Below are positions 12,281 through 25,500 of a DNA stretch of 64,000 nt, piece by piece. Each line of letters begins with the position of its first letter. Position 1 is the stretch's first letter. This DNA is from Blasia pusilla (Eukaryota; Marchantiophyta; Marchantiopsida; Blasiales). The position numbers and the translations under genes were made by a program. Where the stretch lies: assembly GCA_050084515.1 (NCBI GenBank), contig CM114273.1, positions 2,666,001-2,730,000 on the forward strand, given 5' to 3'. The notes under the pieces are model-generated. The model did not search any database. It was given only the letters and a program-made list of their open reading frames with translations, and had not been told where the DNA came from.

Positions 12281-13215
12281 ATGGTCCCCTGCATTCATCC
12301 TCCCTCGTCTGTTCTCACACCCTCCTCTACTTACAGATCAACGGTCCTGCAACGTTTCCTCTACTATGCAAAACAGCATTTGAAATCGGATTTGACAAGC
12401 ACCACTCCGTTCGTCTCCTCCTGTACGAATCCGAGTCCCATCTCCTCTCCTCCCCTCAAGAGCTTCTCTATCCGCGGATCAACTGCAGGATACTATAGCG
12501 TTACTCTACTCTGCGAGAGAGCTATCGCCGATGGATCTAATTCATCGGATTCCTCCCAATCCTCAATCCACGCCTCTACTGTACGGATTAGACTCCGTAT
12601 CTCCTCCTCTCGCGCGCTTCACTGCCTAAGCATCAACCACAGAATCCTACAACCACTAATCTCCTCTGTGAGAAGTCAATCGCCAGCGGATTTCATTCAT
12701 CGGGTGCTCCAAATCTTCTCAATCGTCTCGTCTCCTCTTTCTACGGATTAAACTCCGTTCCTCCTCCTCTCCTCTCTTCTGCTCTCAAGCGCTTCACTCC
12801 CTACGCATGAACGAGAGATTCCTACAATGCCAACTCTACTCTGCAAGACAGCAATAATCATCTGATTCCTCCCAATCCTCTCGTCAACTCTACGGATTAA
12901 ACTCCGTACCCCTTCCTCTCCTCTCCTCTCTCCCTCCTCCTCTCAAGCGCTTCACTCCCTACGCATCAGCGAGAGGTTTCTACAACATCTTCATCGACGA
13001 GAGATTTTTAATCTGCAACACAGCATTCATCTACGCATTCCATTCATCGGATTCCTCCCATTACTCTCCTCTACTCTACGGATTCAGCTCGTTCATCTAC
13101 TCTACGAATTCAACTCCGTTTCTCCTCCCTCTTCTCCGCTGAAGCGCTTCACTCCCTCCGCATCAAACGAGTGATCTGTACAACGTCTACTCTTCTCTGC
13201 GAGAGAGCGTTCGTT
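12281..13215. repeat. Degenerate satellite, about six units of 155-195 bp
   Basis: The landmark AAGCGCTTCACTCCCTACGC or a variant of it recurs near 12457, 12612, 12787, 12945 and 13142, with an earlier unit starting near 12281. Each unit also holds CTCTACTCTGCGAGA-like, CGGATTCCTCCCA-like and ACGGATTAAACTCCGT-like words separated by CT-rich tracts. The 156-codon open frame across part of it is a by-product of low-complexity pyrimidine sequence, not a gene. Confidence 0.75.
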
Positions 13216-13653
13216 CGTCGACGATCGGAATGGAGCAGTTTCTTCGGCCGACGAGAGGAGGAATTTGCGCTCCGCCGCGCCAAGATTTGAAATTGAACGG
13301 GAAGGAATCGCGACGTCAGCGTGGGGAAGGACGTGGTGGACTGGGATGTCATGCGGACTGCGCAGTTCACCACGTGGTCGCGCTCGGCGAGGAGGACGCA
13401 TTGGCGAGTTATGGTAAGTTTCTAACTATTTATTTCATTCATATTTTTAATTTGTTTAAAATTTTTATATTATTATGGGAGAGTGTGTTATTGATGTATA
13501 AATACTTCTCTATTTGACACGTGTTAATTGGGCGGTGAAAAAATGTTTCACATGATGCGGACAGGAAGGAAAAAAATTTTGAACTTCTGTTCGGAATCAT
13601 TAATCTCTTCCCTTCACGGGTTATACACTAGCCCCTGAAACATTTTTTTATTT

Positions 13654-13681
13654 CCCGTGCATCGCACGGGTACCTTACTAG
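13654..13681 (+). mobile_element. Helitron 3' terminus
   Basis: CCCGTGCATCGCACGGG (13654-13670) folds as a 7-bp stem with a 3-base loop. It is followed ten bases later by CTAG (13678-13681) and then T. A short GC hairpin a few bases before a CTRR end with T outside is the hallmark of Helitron 3' ends. I could not locate the matching 5' TC end, which should lie upstream. Confidence 0.6.
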
Positions 13682-13696
13682 TATGTTGTATTTTTA

Positions 13697-13836
13697 TCGT
13701 CTATATAAGTAAACGAGGATGGGATTAGAGGAAACCTTCTCAGATGTTGACACTTGTCCTTTGAATGTTCGTGTGTCATTTAAGGATGATTACATTAAGG
13801 GGAAAATCTATCACCGGTGCATTGCACGGGCAACAT
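13697..13836 (+). mobile_element. Possible Helitron fragment (5'-like end and hairpin)
   Basis: A|TCGTCTATATAAGTAAACG at 13696 looks like a plant Helitron 5' end. CCGGTGCATTGCACGGG near 13814-13830 looks like its subterminal hairpin. The expected CTRR terminus does not follow, so the copy is at best truncated. Confidence 0.35.
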
Positions 13837-16800
13837 CTTCGTATTTCAAAAAAATAATTGCAAAAAAAAAAATCGAGTTACGTTTTGTTCGAGAAATATT
13901 TTCTTGTTCTTGGAGGTGGTGTCTCCTTGTGATTGAATATCTACAAGTTTTCTTTCATTATCATATAGATTTTTGCATAATGAACTCTCTCAAGTAGAGA
14001 GAGAAAGGTTTTCATAATTAAATGAGCTTTTTGATAAATTTATCTCCATACTAATGGAATGATTAACTTTTTGATTGTTTCTTGACTTTAAATATACATT
14101 TTGACATTGATAGAGTGGAAAAAATCATTCATAGTTCTTACTCACATAGTAACTTGCATCGCATTAGCACCATAATGAAGATCCCAACCAAACAAAGTTG
14201 TCGCCAATCTCATCCAATCATTCATGACGTAGCTATGCCCAAATAACCTACCAACTCTCTATGTCGTCGAGACGGAAGAACTATATCCATCGACTAGCTA
14301 TGATATGACAATTTTTGCACACATACATATTGCTACAAAGTTCACATTGTTGATCACATCTATACAACAAACATTATCAATCTTCCCTAGACACAAATAG
14401 ATTCATATACACACAAAATTAAAAGATGCCCATACATATACACCAATACCACGTTATCACCCACTAACTAGCAATTGGGTCTGTGAAACTCTACATAGTG
14501 TTTCTGAGCAACCATGTGACGTTCACATCCATACATTTAGATCATCAAGCTCGAATACCACAAATGTTCCTACTGCAAGCCTATCAGCTTATAGTCCCTC
14601 TTTCCTTGCCTCTACTTAAGATTTCAGACATAAAATCACATCTCTTTTTCCACACAAATTTTTTTCCTACCATCTTGATTAATGATTTATTAAACGATTT
14701 TCATTTGATATTTGAATATGTGAAATAACAAATTGGTAGTTCACTACTCATTCGGTTCTTTAGCCAAGAATTGACCCTAGGGTTGATCTTCTAGAACTTG
14801 CTAAATACTAAAATTTTTGAGAAGGTTGTTGTTGCACCCGAAGCATTTTGCATATAGCAATTATGGCAGTAATACTCATGGTCAAATCAAAAATATCTAG
14901 GTCTCCAACACGAGCTTTTAGAAGAGAGATTGTTCGCATGAGGCCAAGATACAAAGTTGAAAGCTTGTGGCTCAAGGCAACATGCCTCTCCATAATAATT
15001 ACTTATATTAGTCTTCGATACCCTTGCTTGATTGCATCGTGGAGAGTATACAGCCTACAAAATTCTAGTCTATCAACTTCCCATCATGAATATCGGTAGA
15101 GAAAGCTTATTTCACTTGTCTTCATGTGGACTTGGATTGCTCATGCTCTTGTGCGTTTAAGTAGCAGGACTCACTTAGGGAATTGAATTTGCTTATGCAT
15201 TCTAAGCTCAAAAGTTTCTATGAGTACCAATGATGGACGTCATTGTCATTAGGAAGTACCTTTGTTGAATTTTTGTAAGCAGATAGGAACCCTTTGCTTA
15301 GGTAAATAGAATTGGAATAAGAGAGGCGTGATGATGATTGATTAGGATAAGGCACATTCAAATATATAAAAGCCAAGTCATCACATCACGAGTGATTATT
15401 ATCTAGTTGATTGATCATCTTGCATGTTCACCAAGACTCTTGACTTTGGTTGACAAGCATGCCAAGCATAGACTTACCCAAGCTTTGAAGAAGATACTCT
15501 AAGCATAAATCATCCTCTCAGGTTTGCAATGGCATGATACTCCCAGTTTGGTATACATCTTTCAACTCTTCACTACTCCACTCATTCATCTAATGTTTGT
15601 ACTAGGCATCTAGTAAAAAAAAGTACAACTACAATGAATTTGATATCTTAACGTTTCTAAATCCAACAATATTGGCATCTTTTCGACACACTGCAAGGAT
15701 ATTCAACTAGGACCAAAGGCCTGAGTTTTTGGTTAGGCTTCATAATAGAGAAGATATGCAATACAATTGCTACTAGTTCACTAACCTCTAGAGCCCTTCT
15801 TCAACCCTCCAGCCACAAGAACCAGTCTTTGGTACTAGATTATCACATAGAGCCACCATTGAGAACAAAAATTCAAAGAAATCCTTTTTGTAATCCCACT
15901 AATCTATTGTGTTGAAGTTGTTCTTCAAAAGTCCCTCACCATTTACAAGAAGAGTGTGGACGCAATTTTGACACGACACTGATTCTATACATTGGCCTCT
16001 TGAGTAACCCAAAATGGTCACAACAAGAAGCACTAAAAGGGCTCAAGGGACTGATGGTTATGTTGTCTGACCTTGACAACATGCCTTGCAACTATGTTTC
16101 CCTCAACTTGATAAAGGCATTGGTCGTGTTGATTGCAAGATGGTATCATGAGATTTGCTTCATGTACCACTACAACAAAATCATGAAAGTCTCCCTCCCT
16201 CCTTGAAAGCCCTCTCTGCATGGGAATATGACTTGTTGGAGAGCAACATACATATCTGGATGGATTAATTAGAGTCTTCATGTACCACAACAACAATACC
16301 AAAGAGGCCTCCCTCCATCATTGACAACTCTCTTAGCATGAGTAGACAACTCGTTGGAGAGCCATATTTACATCGGGCTCCGTAAAAGATACTGTGCAAG
16401 CCGTTTCCTAGATCTTTTGTTTGTTCTTCCCTGAGGTGCATGTGTTAAATGCTCCTACTGATAGCCAAGTAAACCAAAGAGGGTATCATTCCCGATGCCA
16501 TGTTCGTATGAAGTTAGGTATCCACATTTTATGTTTGCATTCTCCCACTCCCAACCGATGAACAATTATAGACCTTCACATATGGTTAAGGATCAAGAAA
16601 ATAAGACATATATACTATTAGGGGATGATAGATTTTTTAATTTGTAAGAGCCTCTTTGCTTAACACATGGCACAAGAAAATATTTGTATAGCAAGAGCAA
16701 GAAAAAAATAATTCTTCGGCATGATTGTTAGCTCCAAGCATAGCACCAACTCTACACTAGTAGATATTGTGGATCAGTACATCTACCTAGGGTTAAAGCT

Positions 16801-19019
16801 CACACCCAACAACCATTGTAGAACCAACCCCAACTGCAACAAACCTAATGCACGTTTGGGATTTCTTAACGTGATGGAATCAAATTGCAAGAGAATGGAA
16901 ATGTGGCATACACCACAAAAACTCCAACTCTTCAAAATCATGGGCATTCCAACCACACAGAGCCTTGCAAAGAAACCCCACCTAAAAGATATCCCGCTTA
17001 GAAGATGGTCTGAAGTTTGAATAAAAAATTTCTCTATCAAATTTGAGTCTAGCTTACGAGACAACTAGTAGTCCAGATTTGCACTAAGTTATCGAGCGTC
17101 GCCATTCACCATCATGGCTAATTTCACTCAAGTCATGGAGAAACAAAGAAGGAATTGCAATCCGACGATGAGGGCCAAAGAAAGACTTCTAACTATAGTT
17201 ACCCTCTTAGATTTGCCAAAGTGGACAAAATAGTATTGATTTTAAGACTCATCCACATATCTCTGAAGCATGAAAATAAATAAATTTAAGGACAAAAAAA
17301 TTAATAATTCAAATGTTATCATTGGGATGTTGCGATAATTTGCAATATCCCAATGAATCGTAAACTTTCCCTCTCACCAAGATTGCATATGGACCAACGT
17401 TCTAAAAGCTATATAAATTACGCTTCTAATCCCATTCATGGTTATAAAAAAACACCACGCAAACTTGATTTCTTTAATCTATAATGCAAGGATCAGAAGT
17501 TTGAAAGTTTAGCACAAAGGCTATGATTTTTCTTTTGTTTACAATAACTAAAATTCCCATTTAATGAGCAGACTTCTCACGCCATGTGCATGTTGGAAAA
17601 AGTAGATCTCGTGTTTATTAATTTACTAGTAATAGTTTGCCTGTGCGATAGCCGAATGGATGGAAATCAAAATACTCCATAAATGGAAAATATAGGGAAT
17701 TTTTTACATTGAAATTATAATATTGACAAATAAATAGTGAAGAAAAGTTTTTGTCTAAATATATGAATAATCAAGATATTCTAAATTCGATTTTTAAAAA
17801 TGTTTATCGTTTCTCTTATTAATTTAGAAAGAAATCAATTATCCTTAGTTTTCCAACCCCCATCTCTTTATTAGTAAAAAGAAAACCACTCATTTTGATC
17901 CAAAGTTTGTATCAAAATAATATTTAAAAAATTTCTTATATTACACCAAAACTTGAATGGAAGAAAATTGGCCTACTAACCTTATATTCCTTCACTTTCC
18001 ACTTCCCCCAAAAAAATTATTATTAAAAAAAGAGATGAGAAAAATATCCACAAGGTTCTAAAAGAAGACATCAAGATCAAAGGTACCAATCAAGAAACCA
18101 AAAATCGAGATCATGAAGCTAACACCCATAATATAATTGGCAAGTGAATTTTTGCTAGAAGAAAATTACAAAATCTTCTTTCATATCTTCACAATACTTT
18201 TTAGCATTACTTCTAGGTTCCTTAGGTGGAGATATTAAAATTTGGGAGTAGGAAAATGGATTAAATTGGAAGGTTTAAAATGAATAATGGATTAAGTTTG
18301 CTCAAAACTCTCTCTATTGTCACGATTTGACCAAACTTTATTGCCATTTAAAGTTGGTAATAAATTTTGAGAGTGGAGAAATGGATTATAATTATACAAT
18401 GTGCACTAAAGGATCTTCATGTAACAATTGCAAAAAAACATTTATTTTCCACTTTAACGGAGACTTTCTACGATTGAATATAATTTGTATGCCTTCCTTA
18501 TGTTTTAGACTATCTTTAAGCTTATTTAAAATCACATGGTAATTGTTTTTCATGACTAATCTAATCAACACTTTAAAATTTATATTTCATACCATAATAA
18601 TAAAATAAATTAGAGGGAAGTAGGTGACCCTCTTATGTGGGCATTCTAAAGAGTTTCCATTAGTAACCAATTTTGTCTTGTCTCTCTTCTTTATGGTTAG
18701 ATGGGTCTTAGAATTCCATGAAAGAGGGTTTCGCCATGCTCGTGTACTCTTTTAAAAATCTTGAGGTATTTTTTCCATGCTATAATATGTCATGATGAAA
18801 ATAATGTATTTTCCAATAAACACATATCTAAATATATAAAAATACTCTCACTAATAAAAAAACATGTCTTGAGAATGCCCTTTTCATTTCATATTTAATT
18901 TTAGAATGATACTTGTCCTCCTTACCAACAAAATAAGAGGTTGGTTAAATCATGATGATGGAAAATTTACTTTAAATGGGATAATTATGACCAAAATTCT
19001 CCACATTTTCTTAGTTCCA
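13837..19019. other. AT-rich intergenic DNA, no recognised gene
   Basis: Frames are short and broken on both strands. A ~120-bp direct duplication lies at 16157-16257 and 16278-16375 (shared words TTCATGTACCAC and GTTGGAGAGC). A reversed Helitron-type end, CTAGT next to a GTGCGATAG hairpin remnant, lies at 17626-17652. I see nothing else I can name. Confidence 0.5.
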
Positions 19020-19272
19020 TCTATCTATATTATAATTTGCGGAGTGGGTTTGACATGGGGACACTTGCAGAGCATGACACATGTCATCGTAAACCCAACG
19101 CGTATTTCAAGAGGGGGCGTATATTATCACAAACTCGGCGCCTATTTTAAGAGGGGGCATATATGCATAGAGCATGTTTACATTTCGGGACGGGGGCATT
19201 TACATTGGGGGGGGGGGGGGGAGTATGTGCACAGGATTGTGCATCGCACAGTGTGTCACGAGCACTAACTAG
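19020..19272 (+). mobile_element. Short non-autonomous Helitron, 253 bp
   Basis: It begins with TCTATCTATATTATAA directly after an A (19019). It ends with CTAG (19269-19272) directly before a T, as expected for insertion between A and T without target duplication. A hairpin-capable TGTGCATCGCACA lies about 20 bases before the end. It has no coding capacity. A run of about 16 G at 19207-19221 lies inside. Confidence 0.55.
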
Positions 19273-19524
19273 TCTATTTTATAATTAGAGAGTTCCCTTC
19301 ATTTTTCCAATAGATAAATAGTTCACTTTGTAAACCATTAAGATGGTTTAAACATATACCAATCAACCATTAAACTCGTTCAAACTTAATTTTAAATGAC
19401 ATAATTTTTTAAATTTTAATTTTTTTTCTAATTATACCAAATTTAATAATGATCTTCTTCCCACCCCTAATTTAAATGAAATCTCGCGAATCCACCGGTC
19501 AATAGAATTCCCTGAATAATTAAT

Positions 19525-19720
19525 TTTCCCTCCCTCTCTTTCCTAAATTTTTTTCCTCTCTTATTTATGTTTCCCTCCCTCTCTCTCCTATAGTTTTCCT
19601 CCCTTCCCTCCCTCCCTTTCCTGTATTTTTTTCCTCTCTTATTTATGTTTCCCTCCCTCCCCACCTTTTTTTTTCCTCCCTTATTTTTTCCCTTCCTCTC
19701 TTTCCTATATTTTTCCTCCC
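19525..19720. repeat. Polypyrimidine tandem repeat
   Basis: The unit is about 45-80 bases, made of TTTCCCTCCCTCTC followed by CCTATATTTTTTTCC and CTCTTATTTATG. It repeats three to four times with strong strand asymmetry (nearly all C and T on the plus strand). The long Arg/Lys/Gly/Glu frame on the opposite strand is an artefact of this. Confidence 0.7.
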
Positions 19721-19729
19721 GTGGGTGAT

Positions 19730-21045
19730 CTTTTTCAGATTTCAGGCTTTGCTAATCCTCCTCTCCGACGGCTAATTTCAGGTTTCAGTAGCCAGCTCGA
19801 GGCCAAATTGCTGGTATCACGACGACTAATGTGTGTTCATTTACTTGCAAGGCTACCACATTTATATCAGTTGAGGCTGTATGCGCTCGATTGCTGGATG
19901 AGGGCGATCAAGGTTAAATGCGATTGCGGGCGGATTGCAATTGCGGAGTAGATTTCATGGGCTGCTACTCGGCAGGACTCACAAATTTGAAATTTCATGA
20001 GAGGATTGCAAGTTGCGGCAGCTAATGTGCGGAAATCAGCCGGCGGTTGGGAGTTGTAGGGCGGATTGTTGTGCAACCAACAACGGATGTCCGCAAATTT
20101 CAGGGATCTCGGCGTCCAATGTTTGAGGGCGGATTTCAGGGCTCCTCACGTCTATTTTTTCTTAAGCGGATTTCAGGGCTTCCGGCGGCCAATGTTTGAG
20201 GGCGGATTGTTGAGTGGAATGGCGACCAATGTTTGAGGGTGGATTACTGCTAGCACGGTGGCTAATGTCCCCTAATTTCTCGGCGGCTAACATATTTTCA
20301 TCAATGCAAGGGTCTCAAGTGCAGCCGGCCACAATTTTAAGGTCAAATTGAGGTAATTTGAGGTGAAATGTCGGGCTTGGGGTTTTGGATTTTACGAATG
20401 TGGGCTGATTCGATGGAACAGGAAATTGGTAATGTCTCAACCGCAATCGGCGGCACATTTTGGGTCAATTTGAGGTAAGATATAGTTGCGGATTTGGCTT
20501 CAACTTGCGGAGTTTGACTCTCGTGGGTAGGTTTAGCTTCTCGAATTTCAAGATGTTAGGATCTCACCCGCAGCCGGCGGCTAATTTCTAGCCCAATTTT
20601 CTACGCAGCTGGTGGTTAATTTTGAGTCCTCATTTTGGTGATGTTTTCAGGTTTTAGCCGTAGCTGGCGGCTAAATTGTAGTGGCAGTTGGCGGCTGATT
20701 TGACGTCATTTGATATTCATCGATACAAGGGTCTCCGATGCAGCCAACGCCATATTTTAGCTTATTTCTAGTTAATCAATAGTTACGGATTTTGCTTGGA
20801 GTTGTGTATTTTGATGCAGTTGGGCAGATTTAGATGTCAAATTAAAAGATCGAAGGATGTCCCCTGCAGCCGGCGGCTAATTTCCAGGCAAACATATGTT
20901 ATTGGAGTTGTGGATTTTAACGCAACCGGTGGCTAATTTAGAAGAGCAATTTTGTGATTCTTTGAGGTAGTCCCCGTAGCCGGTGGATAATTTGCAGAGG
21001 CACCCAATGGCTAATTTTCAGCCGGCGGGGAGTTTCCAGTCGCTG
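19730..21045. repeat. Interspersed CGGCGGCTAATTT word array
   Basis: Variants of GCAGCCGGCGGCTAATTT occur a dozen or more times at irregular spacing of 50-150 bases. Examples are near 19767, 20275, 20573, 20602, 20653, 20684, 20868, 20925, 20977 and 21006. Other variants read GGCGGATTTCAGGGCT and CCAATGTTTGAGGGCGG. The spacers differ, so this is not a simple tandem satellite. Confidence 0.6.
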
Positions 21046-22270
21046 TGTCATGACCCTCATGACCAAACGAGTGCCAAAGCGGAACATCAGAACATTAGCG
21101 GGCTCACGCTAAGATGGTTTGCGCGTTGGAGTGGTCTCGAAGAAGAAACAAGAGACGAGACGCAAGCAAGGCTTCGCGTTTCAGATGTTATGGTCGCGAC
21201 TGAGAAACCTGGACCAAACGCGAAACCAGACTTGAAAGGAGTTGAGTCTAGGAAGTGGGTTGCCAAAGGAAGAATCCGGATTTGGAACGCCACTAGCGTT
21301 TGAGAGTTTGCGACTGTACTTATGGCCATAACTTTTAGCGCCAAGATGCGTTTAGATGGAACAAGAGTGCATTGGAAGACTTATGGAAAGACGGTTCAAA
21401 CGCACTAAAGATCTCTGCAAATGCATAAGTAGCGGCTGAGAAACAACCCGGAAACGACTGTAAGTAGAGTCGGGTTGAGGGCCACAACGACGGGCCTGAC
21501 CCTCCTTTTCTAAAGGGGGGTTATTGGAGAACCCCAGAAGTACTAGTAAGGGGGAAGGTCTCTGAGAGTGCTTGGAACTCAAACCCCACTTTGGGCGCCA
21601 CAGGGCGGCTCAAGGGCATGGAACGGATCGCGAGTTTGGGGTTGGGTTGGAAAACCTAAACCAGGTCTATGGAGGCGATTTTAGACATCCCTCTTGGATT
21701 TCACCCCGCGACTCAATTACTTGGGTCTCGGTTTGGAACTCACACGAGGTCCGTTGAACAGTTGGAATCGCTAGGCGCGCAAGTGCCCTTTTAGGTTCCT
21801 GGACTACTCAGGAAGTTTGTTCCAAGTCTTGAAGGACTTGCCATGTTTTGGAAACTAGGAAGTAAGGGAGGTTGAGCTTGATGAGACGCCGAGTTGAGAA
21901 CTCGGTGGGTTGGAATGCTGGTTGGCCCAGACCCGACTAACGAGAGTGCGTGTTTGGGTGCAGATCCGCGATGAGATCGTGTCCTACTGAACGTACGCTT
22001 CCGCAACAATAAAGACTGATGTTCAAGGAGAGTAGGGGCGCGATACGCTGCCAATGGCTAATTTGCAACGAAAGCCTTCTTATAATATGTGGTGTTGGTC
22101 ACTGGGCAATTCAATGTAAATGCAAATCCCATGAAGTTCAGCGATGCAAGTGCAAGTGACTCTCTAGCTTCTCTCTGGTTTTAGGATATATGCTTCCAGT
22201 TCAGGTATTTTACCTTTACGTTTTACCTCTTTTTATCCTTTCTAGGTAGATAAAGCAAAATGTCCCAAGC
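21046..22270. other. No recognised gene
   Basis: Several overlapping open frames of 60-106 codons exist on both strands, but none has recognisable motifs or splice structure. The stretch is moderately GC-rich, unlike the AT-rich DNA before 19.7 kb. It may be part of the repeat-bearing block on either side. Confidence 0.4.
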
Positions 22271-22274
22271 AACA

Positions 22275-22507
<233 letters not shown>

Positions 22508-22584
22508 CTTACAAGATTAAGCTTCCTTACTTCGTGTGAGTGCCAAGTGTAGCAGTTCAGGTGTCTCATGAGCTTGATTGTAAC

Positions 22585-25500
22585 TCAATCTTCAATACTC
22601 CCCCTCAAACTCATATCGATATCTCTAACGCCTAAATCCTTTCTAAACATCTCAAACTTATTTCTAGACAATGCCTTTGTAAAGATGTCAGCAATTTGCT
22701 GATCTGTACCTATATACACAAGATCATTTTCTCCTGCAAGCACTTTCTCTCTGATAAAAATGATAGTGCACATCACCATGAACATGCTTTGTATGAGCTT
22801 GAAACACAGGGTTATTAGCAAGCTTGATGCTACTAATATTGTCTGCATATATTACACTAGGTCCTAAGTTACTAACACCAATCTCAACAAGTAATCGATG
22901 AAGCCACACCGCCTCACAAGCTGCATTGGTTGCTCCTATGTACTCAACCTCTGTTGAAGATAAAGAAACTATAGGTTGCTTCTTTGAAGCCCAACTTATA
23001 ACTGCGCTTCCCAAAGTGAATGAATAACCAGATGTGGAGTGTCGATCAGACACGCTTCTTGCCCAATCAGCATTTGTGAATCCCTGTAATTGAACACTCG
23101 GAGAAGGCTCAAATTTAAGCCCGAATTGAATAGAAAATTTCACATACCGCATAATCATCCTCACAGAGCATCAAGGTGAGGTTTTCGAGCTGCTTGCATA
23201 AACTGGCTCACTAGGCCAACATCATAGCTCAAATCTGGTTTGGTTATAGTTAGATAAATCAAACTTCCAACCATGCGCCTGTACATATTAGAATCTGCAA
23301 GCAGTTCTCCTTCATCCACTCTTAGCTTCACGCTCTGGTCCAACGGTGTAGAGATTGGCTTACAAGCCGTCATACCATATTTTGAAAGCATATGAAGAGC
23401 ATATTGTCGTTATAGAAACCACATGCTCTCTCCAACCTTGATAAACTCAATACCAAGGAAGTACTTGAGTTCTCCCAAGTCCTTCATATCAAATTCTGCT
23501 TGTAACTTAAGCTTGACTTGTTGTACCATTTTTTCAGTACTCCCAATAATCAAGAGATCGTCAACATACAACACAATGAGAACTATATGATCTTGTCCTC
23601 TTAAGATATATAATGAGGAGTCAGAATCACATGCCCTAAAACCCAACTCTTGTAGGACGTATGTAATCTTGCCATACCAAGCTCTTGGAGCTTGTTTGAG
23701 CCCGTATAGAGCTTTCTTCAACCTGCATACGCGAGATGGAAACTTGGGATGCTCGTATCTAGGTGGTTGAGTCATATATAGCTCCTCGTATAGATCTCCA
23801 TTCAAGAAGGCATTCTTGACGTCCATGTGATATAATCTCCACTTCTTACTTACTGCAACTGCAACCATTGTTCTCGTAGTCGCCATCTTTGCAATAGGGC
23901 TAAATGTTTTCTTATAATCGATACCATATTGTTGTGCATAGCCCTTAGCCACCAATCTCGCTTTGTATCTGTTAATTGTACCATCTTGATTGCGCTTGGT
24001 TTTGTAAACCCATTTGCAACCAATAGCTTCCTTACCGGAAGGTATATCAACTAGCTCTCATGTTTGTTGATGTCTTAATGCAGCAATAGATGCCTCTAAC
24101 ACCTGGCTTCAGTTCTGACTAGTGTCATCAGACTGAATATGTACTCTTTCCGTCCATGGACTCACAGATTTAACGGATGAATCTAGGACCTCTCCTAATC
24201 CTGCACTAGTACTTGGGGAAGTTGAAGACAACGTGTGTTGATTTATAGTCATATTCTCTCCCTCAACAGACAAGTTTAGAGGTGGAATAGGCTCAGATGG
24301 AGCATACCATGACTTTAGCTCATCAAAGACAATATCCCGACTAATAATAAGCTGCACAGAGCATGGAATGTAGCACTTATACCCCTTAGTTCCATCAGTA
24401 TAGCCAATGAAGATACATCTTTCAAACTTGGGGTCTAATTTTTCAGGTCTCTCATAAGGAACATGAGTATAACAGATACAGCCAAATACTTTCAAGAAGG
24501 AAAAATCAGGTCTACTTCCTGTGAAGACTTCGAATGGAGTTTTATCATGAACTCTTGCTGTTAGAGTTCGGTTGATTAAGAAGACTGCACATGCTATAAC
24601 CTCTGCCTTATACACCTTAGGCATGTTCTTCTTATTCAGCATAGCTTGTGCTGCTTCAGAAATATGTCGATTTTTCCTCTCAGCCACTCCATTTTGTTGT
24701 GGAGTGTAACCGCAAGTCACTTGACGTTGGATGCCATTCTGACGTAAATAGTCATCAAAATTTCTTGAGAGATACTCTCATCCTCCATCACAACACAATT
24801 TCAGAATATGTTGTCCAGTCTGCTTCTCTACTAGAACTCTGAATGTTTGGAACGCTGATAATACCTTTGACTTGGCTTTTAGAAAGTATACCCACATATA
24901 CCTAGAGAAGTTATCAATAAATAAAACAAAGTACTGACAACCACTAAGGCTATGTTGTGATGCTGTCCATACATCACTGTGGATCAACTCCAATATCTTG
25001 GATGCTCTTCTACTTTGCTTTGGAAAAGGAAATCTAGCTTGTTTTCCAAATTGGCAAGCAGGACATACTTGTAACGTAGCAAAACTCGCTAATTTATGGA
25101 GTTCTATTACTATATTAGATGATGAAAGACTCTATAATCTTTGAAGATTCATATGTCAAATTCTTTTATGCCACACATTTAGATCTGTGACTTGTTGGCC
25201 GGTTTGACCATACATTACTGTTTGAATCTCTAGCATAGAAATATCTAATTTGAACATTCTGCCACATCTAGTTCCTTTGGCTATGGTAGGCTAGTCATCC
25301 ATTGTTTTAATGAAACAACCATCTACGTTAAACTTCATTTGATAACCCTGTTCTATTATCTCTCCTACAGAGATCAGATTTCTTGCAATGGTAGGAACAT
25401 AGAGAACATTTCCAAGAGCACAAAGACCATCTGATGCTATTAGAACTTTACCGGTATGCGTGATATGATGTTGAGTGTCATCTCCTGCGAGCACAATTGC

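Noticed and set aside
12281-12751. 156-codon plus-strand frame
   Set aside because: It runs through the pyrimidine-rich satellite; Ser/Pro/Leu composition and period follow the DNA repeat.
13814-13830. Second Helitron-like hairpin as a true 3' terminus
   Set aside because: No CTRR end follows within the usual distance, so I list it only as part of a weak fragment.
19467-19664. Arg/Lys/Glu/Gly-rich minus-strand frame
   Set aside because: It is an artefact of the polypyrimidine tandem repeat.
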